A DNA stretch of 51,576 nucleotides. Source: Prolixibacteraceae bacterium. Lineage in GTDB: Bacteria; Bacteroidota; Bacteroidia; Bacteroidales; Prolixibacteraceae. This document shows positions 26,155-34,276 of the stretch, in pieces. The DNA lies in assembly GCA_016930365.1 (NCBI GenBank), contig JAFGGY010000063.1, positions 1 to 51,576 of the forward strand, given 5' to 3'. Position 1 is the first letter of the stretch. Each line of letters opens with the position of its first letter. The notes beneath the pieces are model-generated. The model was not told the DNA's origin. It saw only the letters and a program-made list of their open reading frames with translations, and ran no database searches. Both the position numbers and the translations under genes were made by a program.

Positions 26155-26988
26155 TCAGTAAAAGTTTCGTGTATTTTTATTCCAGTATTTTATCAAAATG
26201 AATCCGAACAACATACCGCCCAGGTGAGCAAAGTGTGCAATATTACTTCCGGCCATCGACAGACCCAATAACAGTTCGAGCGCACCATAACCAATAACTA
26301 CATATTTAGCTTTAATTGGAATGGGTGGAAACAACAACATAAGTTGTGTGTTCGGGAACAACATTCCAAAGCCAAGCAATACGCCAAACACTGCACCAGA
26401 GGCTCCTACCGTGGGAATATTCATGCGTACCTGAAGCAGTTTATCCATAAAAGCAATAGCCTCACGTTCGAACGAAGCAGAGGTGGGCTTATCGTGCCAT
26501 TGAGATGCAAATTCTATAATAGCCGGATAGTTAAATCCAAAATTCTGGATGGTACGCTGGTATTTGTTTACAAATTCAGAAAATACTTCGGGTGCCGGGG
26601 TGTTTTTAAATCCTTGTATAACATCGGCCATAGGCGCAATTTCGATATAGTTTACAAACATGTGCAGCGCCGCTGCGCCCAAACCCGTAACAAAATAAAA
26701 TATCAGGAAACGTCTTGGCCCCCATACGCTTTCGAGCACCCGTCCAAACATGTATAAGGCAAACATATTGAAAAACAAATGCCACATTCCGCCATGCATA
26801 AACATGTGGGTAATTACCTGGTAAACTCTGAAATGGTCGGATCCCGGGTAGTACAAACCCAGTGTACGGGTAAGATCGACCCCGCGGCTCTGAAACAAAA
26901 AAGTAGCCACCAGCATGATGGCATTGATGATAATCAGGTTTTTGGTAACCGTGGGTATTTGTGCAAATGGTGAACGGTATTGTTGCAT
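26155..26988 (-). CDS. rhomboid family intramembrane serine protease
   Basis: A rhomboid of 277 residues from the Met at 26988 (MQQYRSPFAQIP). The ORF track starts 13 codons earlier, but MNVVVGLNFKNNT is not seen in relatives. The canonical catalytic serine motif is TVGASGAVFGVL, the catalytic His is in AHFAHLGGMLFG, and HGGMWHLFFNMFALYMFG supplies the conserved HxxxN. A long periplasmic loop of about 60 residues (IAPMADVIQG to HDKPTSASFE) separates the helix pairs, which is larger than in most bacterial rhomboids. It precedes the second rhomboid by 2 bp and follows mutL by about 98 bp. Confidence 0.92.
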   Translation of the reverse strand: MQQYRSPFAQIPTVTKNLIIINAIMLVATFLFQSRGVDLTRTLGLYYPGSDHFRVYQVITHMFMHGGMWHLFFNMFALYMFGRVLESVWGPRRFLIFYFVTGLGAAALHMFVNYIEIAPMADVIQGFKNTPAPEVFSEFVNKYQRTIQNFGFNYPAIIEFASQWHDKPTSASFEREAIAFMDKLLQVRMNIPTVGASGAVFGVLLGFGMLFPNTQLMLLFPPIPIKAKYVVIGYGALELLLGLSMAGSNIAHFAHLGGMLFGFILIKYWNKNTRNFY

Positions 26989-27086
26989 AGTATTATTTTT
27001 AAAGTTCAGACCGACAACAACATTCAAGCCACAAAGGTTTAAATGCCATTATGAGCGCAAAAGCTGCCATCCTGTCAATGGGTTGA

Positions 27087-28934
27087 TTATTTAAATCGCT
27101 TTTCCATTTCGTCAAGTTTAATAATTTCAATCACTGGTTTTCCGGTTGGTGAATAATTGGGCGTTTGGCAGGCAAACAAACTGTCGATAAGGCTGCCGGC
27201 TTCTTCGCTTGTAAGGGTTTGCCCATAGCTTATCGACGATGCAATAGCCAGCGAGGTGGCTAACTTTTCTTTCGTTTCGTCCTTAATATTCCCGTTGCTT
27301 TCTTTGTATTGCGCAAAGGCCGTTTCGATGATATGTTTAACGTTTGTATCATCGATAAAGCCTGGTGTTCCGTTTATGATATAAGTGCCGGGGCCAAATT
27401 CACGAATATCGAAGCCAATAGCATTCAAATCGGGCATCATGGTTTCAAACAAAACAGCATCGGCATGGTTTAGTTCGATGGTTTGCGGAAATAGCAACTG
27501 CTGGCAATACCCCTCTTCGTTGGTAAGGGTAACCATAAATTGCTCGAACAATATACGCTGGTGTGCCCGCCGCTGGTCAATAACCATCAACCCCGATTTT
27601 ACCGGAGTCAGAATGTACTTATTTTTAATCTGCAACAAGTTTCGCCCACTTTCAACCGGGGTATTTTCATCGTGACTAAGAAAACTCGACTGTTCGTTTT
27701 CGGTATCTGCAAATGGCGTTTCATTCTGCCGGGGTTCGCCATACAATTTCTCCCAGTTTTCGGCATCCGTTTTTTCGGGATGGTTTGAAAATCCGCGCGA
27801 CGAAACCTGTACACTTTTATCATGCTGAAACGGATTGTACGTAGGGTCGATTCGTACCTGCGGCATTGAAATATCGTGAGGCGATTTGGTTAACAGTGGT
27901 ATGTCGATGCTTCCTTCCTGGTCGAAATCGATGCTGGGTATAACATTAAACTTACCCAGTCCTTCGCGCACGGCAGCCTGTAAAAGTTGCCACACGGCGC
28001 TTTCGTTCTCAAATTTGATTTCGGTTTTGGTCGGGTGAATATTAATGTCGATGCTCGATGCTTCGACGGTAAAATTGATGAAATAAGCCGGCACCAGCTC
28101 GCGGGGCATAATTTTTTCGTAGCCTTGCATAATGGCTTTATGAAAAAAGGGATGTTTCATATACCGTCCGTTCACAAAGAAAAACTGCTCGCCAAACGAA
28201 CGACGCGACATTTTTGGGTCGCCAATAAAACCTTTAATATGTGCAATTGATGTTTCGACCTCGATGGGTACCAGGTTGTTACCAATGCTGTTGCCAAAAA
28301 TATGTACAATACGTTTTTTTAGATTATCGGCCGGCAAGTCGTAAATAGGGCTGTCGTTGTGGTACAACGAAAACGAAATAGAAGGATTGGCCAGGGCAAC
28401 CCGCTGAATTTCGTTCATGATATGCCGTATTTCGGTAGCATTGGTTTTGAGAAACTTACGTCGTGCCGGCACATTGTAAAAAAGATTTTTAACACAAAAA
28501 GTTGTGCCACTTGTAGTTGCGGTGGCCTCCTGACTTATCAGTTCCGAGCCCGAAATATGAATGAAAGTGCCAATCTCGTCGTTTTCGCTTTTGGTTTTCA
28601 TTTCAACATCGGCCACCGAGGCAATAGATGCAAGGGCTTCGCCACGAAAGCCCATGGTTCGTATTGAAAACAAATCGCCGGCATCGTTTATCTTGGATGT
28701 GGCGTGGCGTTCAAAAGCCATGCGGGCATCGGTAGGCGACATGCCTTTACCGTTATCGCTAACCTGTATCAACGTACGGCCGGCATCTTTAACATGAATC
28801 AGAATTTTTGTTGCTCCTGCATCAATGGCGTTTTCGACCAGCTCTTTTACCACCGAAGCCGGCCGCTGTATAACCTCTCCGGCTGCAATCTGGTTCGCCA
28901 CCGAATCGCTTAACAGATGAATAATATCTGACAC
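27087..28934 (-). CDS. mutL: DNA mismatch repair protein MutL (endonuclease motif degenerate)
   Basis: A 615-residue MutL. The N-terminal GHKL ATPase is intact: ELVENAIDAGATK, VSDNGKGMSP, TMGFRGEALASIA and the GTTFCVKNLFYNVPAR block. A central linker is followed by the C-terminal dimerisation domain. In endonuclease-type MutL this domain carries DQHA(x)2E(x)4E, but here it reads DQRRAHQRILFE, so His and the first Glu are replaced. The zinc-site CPHGRP is replaced by YSPTGKP. Nicking activity is therefore doubtful. The small membrane protein gene lies just upstream (10 bp) and two rhomboids downstream. Confidence 0.96.
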   Translation of the reverse strand: MSDIIHLLSDSVANQIAAGEVIQRPASVVKELVENAIDAGATKILIHVKDAGRTLIQVSDNGKGMSPTDARMAFERHATSKINDAGDLFSIRTMGFRGEALASIASVADVEMKTKSENDEIGTFIHISGSELISQEATATTSGTTFCVKNLFYNVPARRKFLKTNATEIRHIMNEIQRVALANPSISFSLYHNDSPIYDLPADNLKKRIVHIFGNSIGNNLVPIEVETSIAHIKGFIGDPKMSRRSFGEQFFFVNGRYMKHPFFHKAIMQGYEKIMPRELVPAYFINFTVEASSIDINIHPTKTEIKFENESAVWQLLQAAVREGLGKFNVIPSIDFDQEGSIDIPLLTKSPHDISMPQVRIDPTYNPFQHDKSVQVSSRGFSNHPEKTDAENWEKLYGEPRQNETPFADTENEQSSFLSHDENTPVESGRNLLQIKNKYILTPVKSGLMVIDQRRAHQRILFEQFMVTLTNEEGYCQQLLFPQTIELNHADAVLFETMMPDLNAIGFDIREFGPGTYIINGTPGFIDDTNVKHIIETAFAQYKESNGNIKDETKEKLATSLAIASSISYGQTLTSEEAGSLIDSLFACQTPNYSPTGKPVIEIIKLDEMEKRFK

Positions 28935-28944
28935 TATACCTCCT

Positions 28945-29229
28945 TTATCTTAGCATTAAAAAAACCAATACGGCCATAATTGCAAGCAACAACAACAAGC
29001 GGGTAGTCGATTTGCGGCGCTGATTTTTCACCGACCATTTGCCATCGGATAAGCCCCGTTTAAACTCTCCCCTCGGAATGTAGGGTTTGAATTCCCCGTT
29101 TTCATCTTTAACGCCTGCTTCAGCCCTCGACCTTCGGTAACGTGCTTCACGTTCTTCTTTTTCGGGATCCCAGTAGCGGGGTGTAACGTTGTAACGTTTT
29201 GCTTTTGGTGTATGAAAAAATCCTGCCAT
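28945..29229 (-). CDS. small Bacteroidota membrane protein upstream of mutL
   Basis: The ORF track starts at 29325, but a consensus -7 box (29249-29256) lies inside that extension, so the Met at 29229 (MAGFFHTPKAKRYNVTPRYW) is the start. This gives 94 residues. The N-terminal two thirds are highly charged (DPEKEEREARYRRSRAEAG) and one hydrophobic helix (RLLLLLAIMAVLVFLML) closes the protein, so it is a tail-anchored membrane protein. I recall similar proteins next to mutL in other Bacteroidota; no function is known to me. It is 10 bp from mutL and shares its transcript. Confidence 0.8.
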   Translation of the reverse strand: MAGFFHTPKAKRYNVTPRYWDPEKEEREARYRRSRAEAGVKDENGEFKPYIPRGEFKRGLSDGKWSVKNQRRKSTTRLLLLLAIMAVLVFLMLR

Positions 29230-29248
29230 CGTATTTTGTTTTAACGTA

Positions 29249-29256
29249 CAAAGATA
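29249..29256 (-). promoter_or_regulatory. -7 box for the mutL transcript
   Basis: The minus strand reads TATCTTTG, a TAnnTTTG consensus, 19 bp before the ATG at 29229. It argues for the shorter start of the small membrane protein. The -33 position holds only TTTT. Confidence 0.55.
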
Positions 29257-29389
29257 ATGGTTTTTAAAGGGTATTAAAATTCCCTTTATCCTAATAAAAG
29301 CCCCCTTCGTCAAATTTTTAGTCATTTGTTGCTTACTTTTTGTATTCGAAGCATTTGAATTTGTAATTTCCAGCTAAAATTCTTTTCAC

Positions 29390-30931
29390 ATGCTTGTAAA
29401 AACATTCGGAAGTGCCGTTCAGGGCATCGATGCCATAACCATAACCATTGAAGTAACGGTAAGCCGTGGTATAAAATTTCACATTGTAGGTTTACCCGAC
29501 AGTGCCGTACGCGAAAGCCAGCAGCGAATCGATTCGGCGTTGCGCGAAACCGGTTATCGTCTTCCCGGTTATAAAGTAATTATCAACATGGCTCCGGCCG
29601 ATATTCGCAAAGAGGGTTCGGCATACGATTTACCCCTTGCCATTGGAATTTTGGCTGCTTCCGAACAGATAAAATCGGACAAATTAGAGCGCTACATTGT
29701 TATGGGCGAACTTTCGCTCGATGGCAGTTTGCTACCTGTTAAAGGGGTACTGCCCATTGCCATTAAGGCTCGTTCCGAAGGCTTCGAAGGCTTTATTTTA
29801 CCCAAACAAAATGCCCGGGAAGCAGCTGTGGTGGATAAACTCAAAATATACGGTGCCGAAAACATTAAAGAAGTAATCGACTTTTTCGACGGACGAGGCG
29901 AATTGGAACAAACCATTGTTGATACCCGCAAGGTTTTTTACGAAGATGTAATGGAAACAGACATCGATTTTGCCGATGTTAAAGGGCAGGAGAATGTAAA
30001 AAGAGCTCTTGAAGTTGCCGCTGCCGGTGGCCACAACATTATAATGATTGGTGCCCCGGGTTCGGGAAAAACCATGCTGGCTAAACGAATTCCGTCAATA
30101 TTACCTCCATTTACCTTGCACGAAGCCCTCGAGACCACCAAAATACATTCCGTTTCGGGGCAACTTGATGGCAACACCGCACTAATGACCCGACGCCCCT
30201 TTCGTTCGCCTCACCACACCATTTCCGACGTGGCTCTTGTTGGTGGAGGCACATATCCGCAACCCGGCGAAATATCACTCGCGCACAATGGCGTGCTTTT
30301 TCTCGACGAACTGCCCGAATTTAAACGCACCGTTCTCGAGGTAATGCGACAACCGCTCGAAGACCGAAAAATTACCATATCGAGAGCTAAATTTTCGGTT
30401 GAATATCCCGCCAGCGTGATGCTCGTTTCAAGCATGAACCCCTGCCCCTGTGGTTATTACAACCACCCAACCCGCGCTTGTGTATGTGCACCGGGCATGG
30501 TTACCAAGTACCTGAATCGCATCTCAGGCCCACTGCTCGACCGCATCGACATTCATCTCGAAGTAATCCCGGTGCCTTTTGAAAAATTATCGACCGAACC
30601 ACCGGGCGAAACCAGCAAAGAAATCCGGCAACGGGTAATTAATGCCCGGCAAATTCAAGCCAACCGCTTTCAAGACATCGAAGGAGTACACTGCAACGCT
30701 CAAATGAGTTCGAAACAACTTCGCACCTACGCACAGCCCAACAAAGCCGGTTCTGAAATACTTAAAACAGCCATGGAAAAACTGGGCTTATCGGCCAGGG
30801 CTTACGACCGTATTCTGAAAGTAGCCCGTACCATTGCCGACCTCGAAAACAGCACCGATCTGCAAGCTCACCACCTTTCAGAAGCTATTCAATATCGTAG
30901 CCTCGACCGCGAAAACTGGGGCGAACAATAA
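29390..30931 (+). CDS. comM: YifB/ComM family Mg-chelatase-like AAA+ ATPase
   Basis: A 513-residue protein with the ComM architecture: an N-terminal Lon-protease-like S5 fold domain (HIVGLPDSAVRESQQRIDSA, MAPADIRKEGSAYDLPLAIG), a central AAA+ module with Walker A MIGAPGSGKTMLAKR and Walker B LFLDELPEF, a zinc-finger-like stretch (MNPCPCGYY, ACVCAPG), and a C-terminal magnesium-chelatase domain. ComM is a hexameric helicase that promotes branch migration during natural transformation. With dprA in the same window this hints at competence, but both genes are near-universal. The gene stands alone and is followed by repeat-rich DNA. Confidence 0.93.
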   Translation: MLVKTFGSAVQGIDAITITIEVTVSRGIKFHIVGLPDSAVRESQQRIDSALRETGYRLPGYKVIINMAPADIRKEGSAYDLPLAIGILAASEQIKSDKLERYIVMGELSLDGSLLPVKGVLPIAIKARSEGFEGFILPKQNAREAAVVDKLKIYGAENIKEVIDFFDGRGELEQTIVDTRKVFYEDVMETDIDFADVKGQENVKRALEVAAAGGHNIIMIGAPGSGKTMLAKRIPSILPPFTLHEALETTKIHSVSGQLDGNTALMTRRPFRSPHHTISDVALVGGGTYPQPGEISLAHNGVLFLDELPEFKRTVLEVMRQPLEDRKITISRAKFSVEYPASVMLVSSMNPCPCGYYNHPTRACVCAPGMVTKYLNRISGPLLDRIDIHLEVIPVPFEKLSTEPPGETSKEIRQRVINARQIQANRFQDIEGVHCNAQMSSKQLRTYAQPNKAGSEILKTAMEKLGLSARAYDRILKVARTIADLENSTDLQAHHLSEAIQYRSLDRENWGEQ

Positions 30932-30963
30932 TGTTTTAAGTCATTAGCTGCCTGATACACATT

Positions 30964-31077
30964 CAATAGTTCGTTGATGCTTTTTAAGGAACGGATAATG
31001 ATATGTTTTGGCATAACCTCCTAAGTTGCTTACAAATATTTTATTTCAAACTCAGTCTTTTATCTAACGTTCTATTG
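30964..31077 (+). repeat. MITE-like intergenic repeat, copy C
   Basis: 114 bp, from CAATAGTTCGTTGATG to TCTAACGTTCTATTG, 32 bp behind comM. The blocks GATAATGA, CTAAGTTGCT and TATCTAACGT agree with copies A and B. The termini are inverted repeats. Confidence 0.78.
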
Positions 31078-31108
31078 TATGAATTATGCAGCATTAATCT
31101 ATAATACC

Positions 31109-31163
31109 GCTAAGCCACTAAGTCCACGAAGAAAGGCTTTTTGTTTTTTGTGCCTTAGTGGTT
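31109..31163. repeat. inverted repeat CCACTAAG type
   Basis: CCACTAAGTCCACGAAG on the left and TTGTGCCTTAGTGG on the right form an imperfect stem around an A/T-rich centre, followed by TTTTATTTT. It sits between repeat copies C and D. It could act as the comM terminator or be another short palindromic repeat. Confidence 0.5.
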
Positions 31164-31183
31164 TTATTTTCAATATTTGTAAT

Positions 31184-31546
31184 AATTGTTCGTTACTGTT
31201 TTTTTATTTTGCAGGCAACTATCTGCTTGCATTTTGCAAACTCGACAACCTAAATAGCTAACTATTACTTTATTGCAAGCAATAGTCTCACAGTCTCATC
31301 GTCTCACATCTCATATCTCATTTTCTCACCGTCTTAATTCTCATCGTCTCATCGTCTCACCGTCTCACATCTCATTTTCTCACCGTCTTAATTCTCACCG
31401 TCTTAATTCTCACCGTCTTAATTCTCACCGTCTTAATTCTCACCGTCTCACCGTCTCATATCTAACTCACAAGCGTTAGTTTTATGAATATGCCGCAGAG
31501 CGGCTGGGATACTAAAATCTCATGTCTTTTATATAATGTACTATTG
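31184..31546 (+). repeat. MITE-like intergenic repeat, copy D, enlarged by a tandem array
   Basis: Left end TAATTGTTCGTTACTG and right end TATAATGTACTATTG match the family ends, but the element is 363 bp instead of about 135. The surplus is a TCTCA-rich array at about 31285-31460, located where other copies carry a single CTCATATCTCATGTCT motif. Confidence 0.7.
31285..31460 (+). repeat. tandem repeat, 15-bp unit TCTCACCGTCTTAAT
   Basis: Four perfect consecutive 15-bp units at 31378-31437, one isolated unit at 31324-31338, and degenerate TCTCATCG/TCTCACATC units around them. It encodes a spurious Ser-His-Arg-Leu-Asn repeat in one frame. Confidence 0.9.
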
Positions 31547-31677
31547 ACATTGATGGTTCATTGTTGGCTATTAGCCGATTATTTTATGGCATAAACCCAA
31601 TAGTATAAATCGGGTGTAACCTTTCACCCCTAATTTCGTCACACGAATACTTTTTATCAATTTCAAAACAAATAGCT

Positions 31678-32403
31678 ATGATTAAACACAAATTTTACCT
31701 TGGGATTGTACTTGTTTTTTTAGTTTCAATCCAGTTTGTTACAACAAGTTGTGCGATAAATTCTCATGTTGGGAATGGCCATGTTGTAAAGGAAGAACGC
31801 GATATTTCAGGGTTTAATTCAATATCTGCCAGTGCCGGTTTGAATATTTACCTTACTCAATCAGACGAAGAACAGCTTACCGTTGAAGCCGATGAAAATC
31901 TAATGGACTACATCATAACCGAAGTTAGAGGCAACGAGCTAAAATGTACCGTTGATGGAAACATATACCGTTCTTCTAAATTAAATGTCTATGTTTCTTA
32001 TTCACTTTTGAATAGCATTTCTGTTTCGTCGGGTGCCGATATTGAAACTGAAAATGTGCTTCGCTCAAACGAAATTATCATTAACGCAAGCAGTGGTGCC
32101 GATGCCGATTTGTTGGTTGAATCGGAAACGATAAGCTGCCAGTCAAGCAGCGGTGCCAATATTAAGTTGAAAGGCCTATGCGAACAATTTAATGCAAATT
32201 CCAGCTCAGGAGCCGATATAAAAGCGGCAGATCTATCGAGCAAATCGGCCGAGGTTGTTGCTTCAAGTGCCGGCGACATTCGCATTTCGGTTTCCGAACG
32301 TATAAGTGCCAATGCCAGCAGTGGCGGCGATATTGTGTTCTATGGAAGTCCAAAAAATATAAATATTGATGAATCAAGCGGTGGCGATGTAAAACAATAT
32401 TAA
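31678..32403 (+). CDS. head-GIN domain (DUF2807) lipoprotein, putative adhesin-like
   Basis: A 241-residue exported lipoprotein (TTSCAINS, lipid Cys near residue 25). The rest is a DUF2807 head-GIN beta-helix: RDISGFNSISASAGLNIYLT at the start and recurring rungs ending SSGAD or SSGGD (VSSGADIET, ASSGADADL, SSGANIKL, SSGADIKA, ASSGGDIVF, SSGGDVKQY). The fold is a right-handed helix of short strands. The name adhesin comes from the family annotation and is not proven. It is monocistronic, with repeats on both sides and a terminator behind it. Confidence 0.92.
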   Translation: MIKHKFYLGIVLVFLVSIQFVTTSCAINSHVGNGHVVKEERDISGFNSISASAGLNIYLTQSDEEQLTVEADENLMDYIITEVRGNELKCTVDGNIYRSSKLNVYVSYSLLNSISVSSGADIETENVLRSNEIIINASSGADADLLVESETISCQSSSGANIKLKGLCEQFNANSSSGADIKAADLSSKSAEVVASSAGDIRISVSERISANASSGGDIVFYGSPKNINIDESSGGDVKQY

Positions 32404-32560
32404 ATCAAGTACTATCTGAATTATCCAAATTACATTCAATATTACAGTTTTAGTGTTTTCCAAAACCATTTGCAAAATAATAATTGCAAGTGAATAGTGG
32501 CATTATTTTGATTTCGAATCATTGTTTTCCGAGCAACAATGATTTCGGACTATTGCAAAC

Positions 32561-32590
32561 AAAAAGCAGGTAAGATATACCTGCTTTTTT
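32561..32590 (+). terminator. terminator of the head-GIN gene
   Basis: Stem AAAAAGCAGGTA / TACCTGCTTTTT with a 5-6 nt loop and a T run, on the plus strand, 158 bp behind the stop codon. Confidence 0.8.
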
Positions 32591-32630
32591 AATAAAGTTA
32601 TTGACGATAATATCTTCAACTTATTATTGA

Positions 32631-32760
32631 CATTAGTACGTTAGATTTTGCATACGAGATATTTTTTGTAATAAATTAAATATCAACAATTTATACAATC
32701 AAGTTAGCAAAGCACAAAAGGCTCACTGATAATGACTTTAAAAATATTAACGAACGATTG
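32631..32760 (-). repeat. MITE-like intergenic repeat, copy E (inverted)
   Basis: 130 bp in the orientation of copy B, from CATTAGTACGTTAGAT to ATTAACGAACGATTG. Read on the minus strand it has TTGTTGATATTTAATTTATTA, very close to copy A. It lies between the converging head-GIN and aminotransferase genes. Confidence 0.78.
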
Positions 32761-32797
32761 CATTGAACAAAACTATGCTCAACAAACCTTGCATTGT

Positions 32798-34018
32798 TTA
32801 TAAAAGCAACAACTCCTCCGATTGATAAATCATTGTTTTTAACTCAGAGGCCATTATACGAATTCCTTCCTCCATCTTATCGTCCGAGGCGTTGCTGAAA
32901 TTCATGCGTATGTTTGATTGTCCGTTTGCCGAAACAAAAAACGAACTTCCGGGGACGAAAACCACATTTTGTTTCATGGTACGCTCAACCAGCTCATAAG
33001 CATCAATTTTGTAAGGTAATTTTAACCATAAAAACATACCGCCACGTGGTTTTGTATAGTGCACATTGTGTGGCATATATCTTTCAATTAATTGTTGCAT
33101 TAATGCACATTGTCGGGCATAAGCATTACGAATCGTCTTCAGATGCTGGTCGATGTCGTTGTTCACAAGAAAATGATATATAATGTGTTGCGATAAATTA
33201 TTTGAATGTAAATCGACCGATTGTTTGGCTCGTTCGAAGTAAGCACTCAACCCATCGGGAATTACGACCCAACCCATGCGTAAACCCGGAGCCACCATTT
33301 TCGAAAACGAACCAGTCCAGAATACTTGTTCGGGTGCATAGGCATAAACCGGTTTTGCGCATTTTTGGTCAAAACAAATCTCGTTGTACGGGTCATCTTC
33401 AAGCATCAATACTTTATGATCGTTGAGTAAGGAAGCTAGTTTTATGCGCTTTTCTTCTGAATACGTTATGCCCGACGGATTCTGAAAATTTGGAATTGCG
33501 TACATCAGTTTTACATCGTTTTCTTCGAAAATACGTCCGGTTTCTACTATATTGGGACCATCGCTATTCAGGCTGGTTTCTAAAAACCGGGGGCTGTAAG
33601 CCGACAAGGCCTGTATGCCACCGAGGTAGGTGGGTTTTTCGACCAAAACATCATCGCCACGATTGACAAACATCTTTCCGATCACATCAATTGCTTGTTG
33701 CGAACCGTTGGTTATGATAATATTTTCTGCCTGTATCGATAGCTGGTACTTTTTGTTGTAACGATTTGCAATCCATTGTCGCAAAGGTAAATAACCTCTC
33801 GACCCGGCATATTGCAACATTTCAACTCCATTATTCTGAAACACTACTCCGGCTGAATGTTTAAGTGCTTCAATCGGGAAATAATCGGGGTTAGGTAAGC
33901 CACCGGCAAAGGATATCATTTTATCACTACCGGCAACGTTTAAAATTTCGCGGATAAACGACTTCGGAATTTGTTTAAAGTTTTCTGAAAACTTTTCATG
34001 GTTGTTTGCTTGTTTCAT
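32798..34018 (-). CDS. PLP-dependent class I/II aminotransferase (LysN/2-aminoadipate-like)
   Basis: A 406-residue fold-type I aminotransferase. NITNGSQQAIDVIGKMFVNR-type cofactor loop (TNGSQQAID), PNFQNPSG for carboxylate/PLP contacts, LEDDPYNEICF, and the Schiff-base Lys in TGSFSKMVAPGLRMGW are present. It resembles the LysN/ARO8-like branch that transaminates 2-aminoadipate, branched-chain or aromatic substrates. There is no N-terminal HTH, so it is not a MocR regulator. Its 5' region carries two tandem attenuators with Ile/Val/Ala-rich leader peptides, which suggests that the enzyme is made when one of those amino acids is scarce. The exact substrate is not known. Confidence 0.9.
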   Translation of the reverse strand: MKQANNHEKFSENFKQIPKSFIREILNVAGSDKMISFAGGLPNPDYFPIEALKHSAGVVFQNNGVEMLQYAGSRGYLPLRQWIANRYNKKYQLSIQAENIIITNGSQQAIDVIGKMFVNRGDDVLVEKPTYLGGIQALSAYSPRFLETSLNSDGPNIVETGRIFEENDVKLMYAIPNFQNPSGITYSEEKRIKLASLLNDHKVLMLEDDPYNEICFDQKCAKPVYAYAPEQVFWTGSFSKMVAPGLRMGWVVIPDGLSAYFERAKQSVDLHSNNLSQHIIYHFLVNNDIDQHLKTIRNAYARQCALMQQLIERYMPHNVHYTKPRGGMFLWLKLPYKIDAYELVERTMKQNVVFVPGSSFFVSANGQSNIRMNFSNASDDKMEEGIRIMASELKTMIYQSEELLLL

Positions 34019-34057
34019 ATTTGTTTTGATTTAAAAATTAAAAATCGTGGTCATAAA

Positions 34058-34095
34058 AAAAGCCCTTCCCGATGGTCACATCGAAAAGGGCTTTT
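34058..34095 (-). terminator. attenuator terminator, proximal unit
   Basis: On the minus strand AAAAGCCCTTTTCGAT pairs with ATCGGGAAGGGCTTTT (two T.G pairs) around a 6-nt loop, with a T run after it, 40 bp before the aminotransferase ATG. The loop and upper 5' arm (34075-34085) can instead pair with 34114-34124 across the leader stop codon (11 nt, one mismatch). Confidence 0.85.
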
Positions 34096-34115
34096 CTGGC
34101 AATACGAACCCCGTT

Positions 34116-34190
34116 CTATGTGACTTCCACACAGAAAATAATGGCTGCGACTGCTGCTATGATGTATAAATTCACGGTTTGCATATTCAT
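34116..34190 (-). CDS. leader peptide 1 (proximal), 24 aa
   Basis: MNMQTVNLYIIAAVAAIIFC followed by VEVT and a stop. It is too short for the ORF track. It contains Ile-Ile-Ala-Ala-Val-Ala-Ala-Ile-Ile in a row and its stop codon overlaps the segment that can form an antiterminator with the following hairpin. This is the arrangement of ribosome-mediated attenuation: a ribosome stalled at scarce Ile/Val/Ala tRNAs leaves the antiterminator free, while one reaching the stop covers it. Translation is inferred. An alternative is that it is a small hydrophobic membrane peptide. Confidence 0.7.
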   Translation of the reverse strand: MNMQTVNLYIIAAVAAIIFCVEVT

Positions 34191-34204
34191 CTGATTATAT
34201 CAAT

Positions 34205-34235
34205 AAAAAAAGCCATTCCCCGAAAGAGAATGGCT
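34205..34235 (-). terminator. attenuator terminator, distal unit
   Basis: On the minus strand AGCCATTCTC pairs with GGGGAATGGCT around TTTC, followed by TTTTTTT. The 5' arm (34226-34233) can instead pair with GAGATATGG at about 34263-34271, a few bases behind the leader 2 stop, with one bulged T. Confidence 0.85.
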
Positions 34236-34276
34236 TGATTTTTTATATTTTTTTGATTTATTCCATATCTCTCTGG

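Larger units (their letters stand above)
30932..31677. other. 746-bp repeat-rich intergenic region
   Basis: No real gene is seen. In order it holds MITE-like copy C (30964-31077), an imperfect inverted repeat (31109-31163), and copy D (31184-31546) with a tandem array inside. A hairpin GGGTG...CACCC lies near 31609, in the leader of the next gene. The ORFs at 31079 and 31273 are translations of the repeats. Confidence 0.7.
32404..32797. other. 394-bp intergenic region
   Basis: It contains a hairpin with arms CGAATCATTGTT and AACAATGATTTCG (32515-32547), the terminator at 32561-32590 and repeat copy E at 32631-32760. There is no gene. Confidence 0.6.

Noticed and set aside
29230-29325. Longer start of the small membrane protein before mutL
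   Set aside because: A consensus -7 box lies within the extension, and the MAGFF start fits remembered relatives.
31273-31460. Possible CRISPR array in the TCTCA repeat region
   Set aside because: Unit is 15 bp without spacers and there are no cas genes; it is a simple tandem repeat.
31273-31479. 68-aa ORF with a Ser-His-Arg-Leu-Asn repeat
   Set aside because: It is the translation of a 15-bp tandem DNA repeat, starts at a TTG and has no further coding signs.
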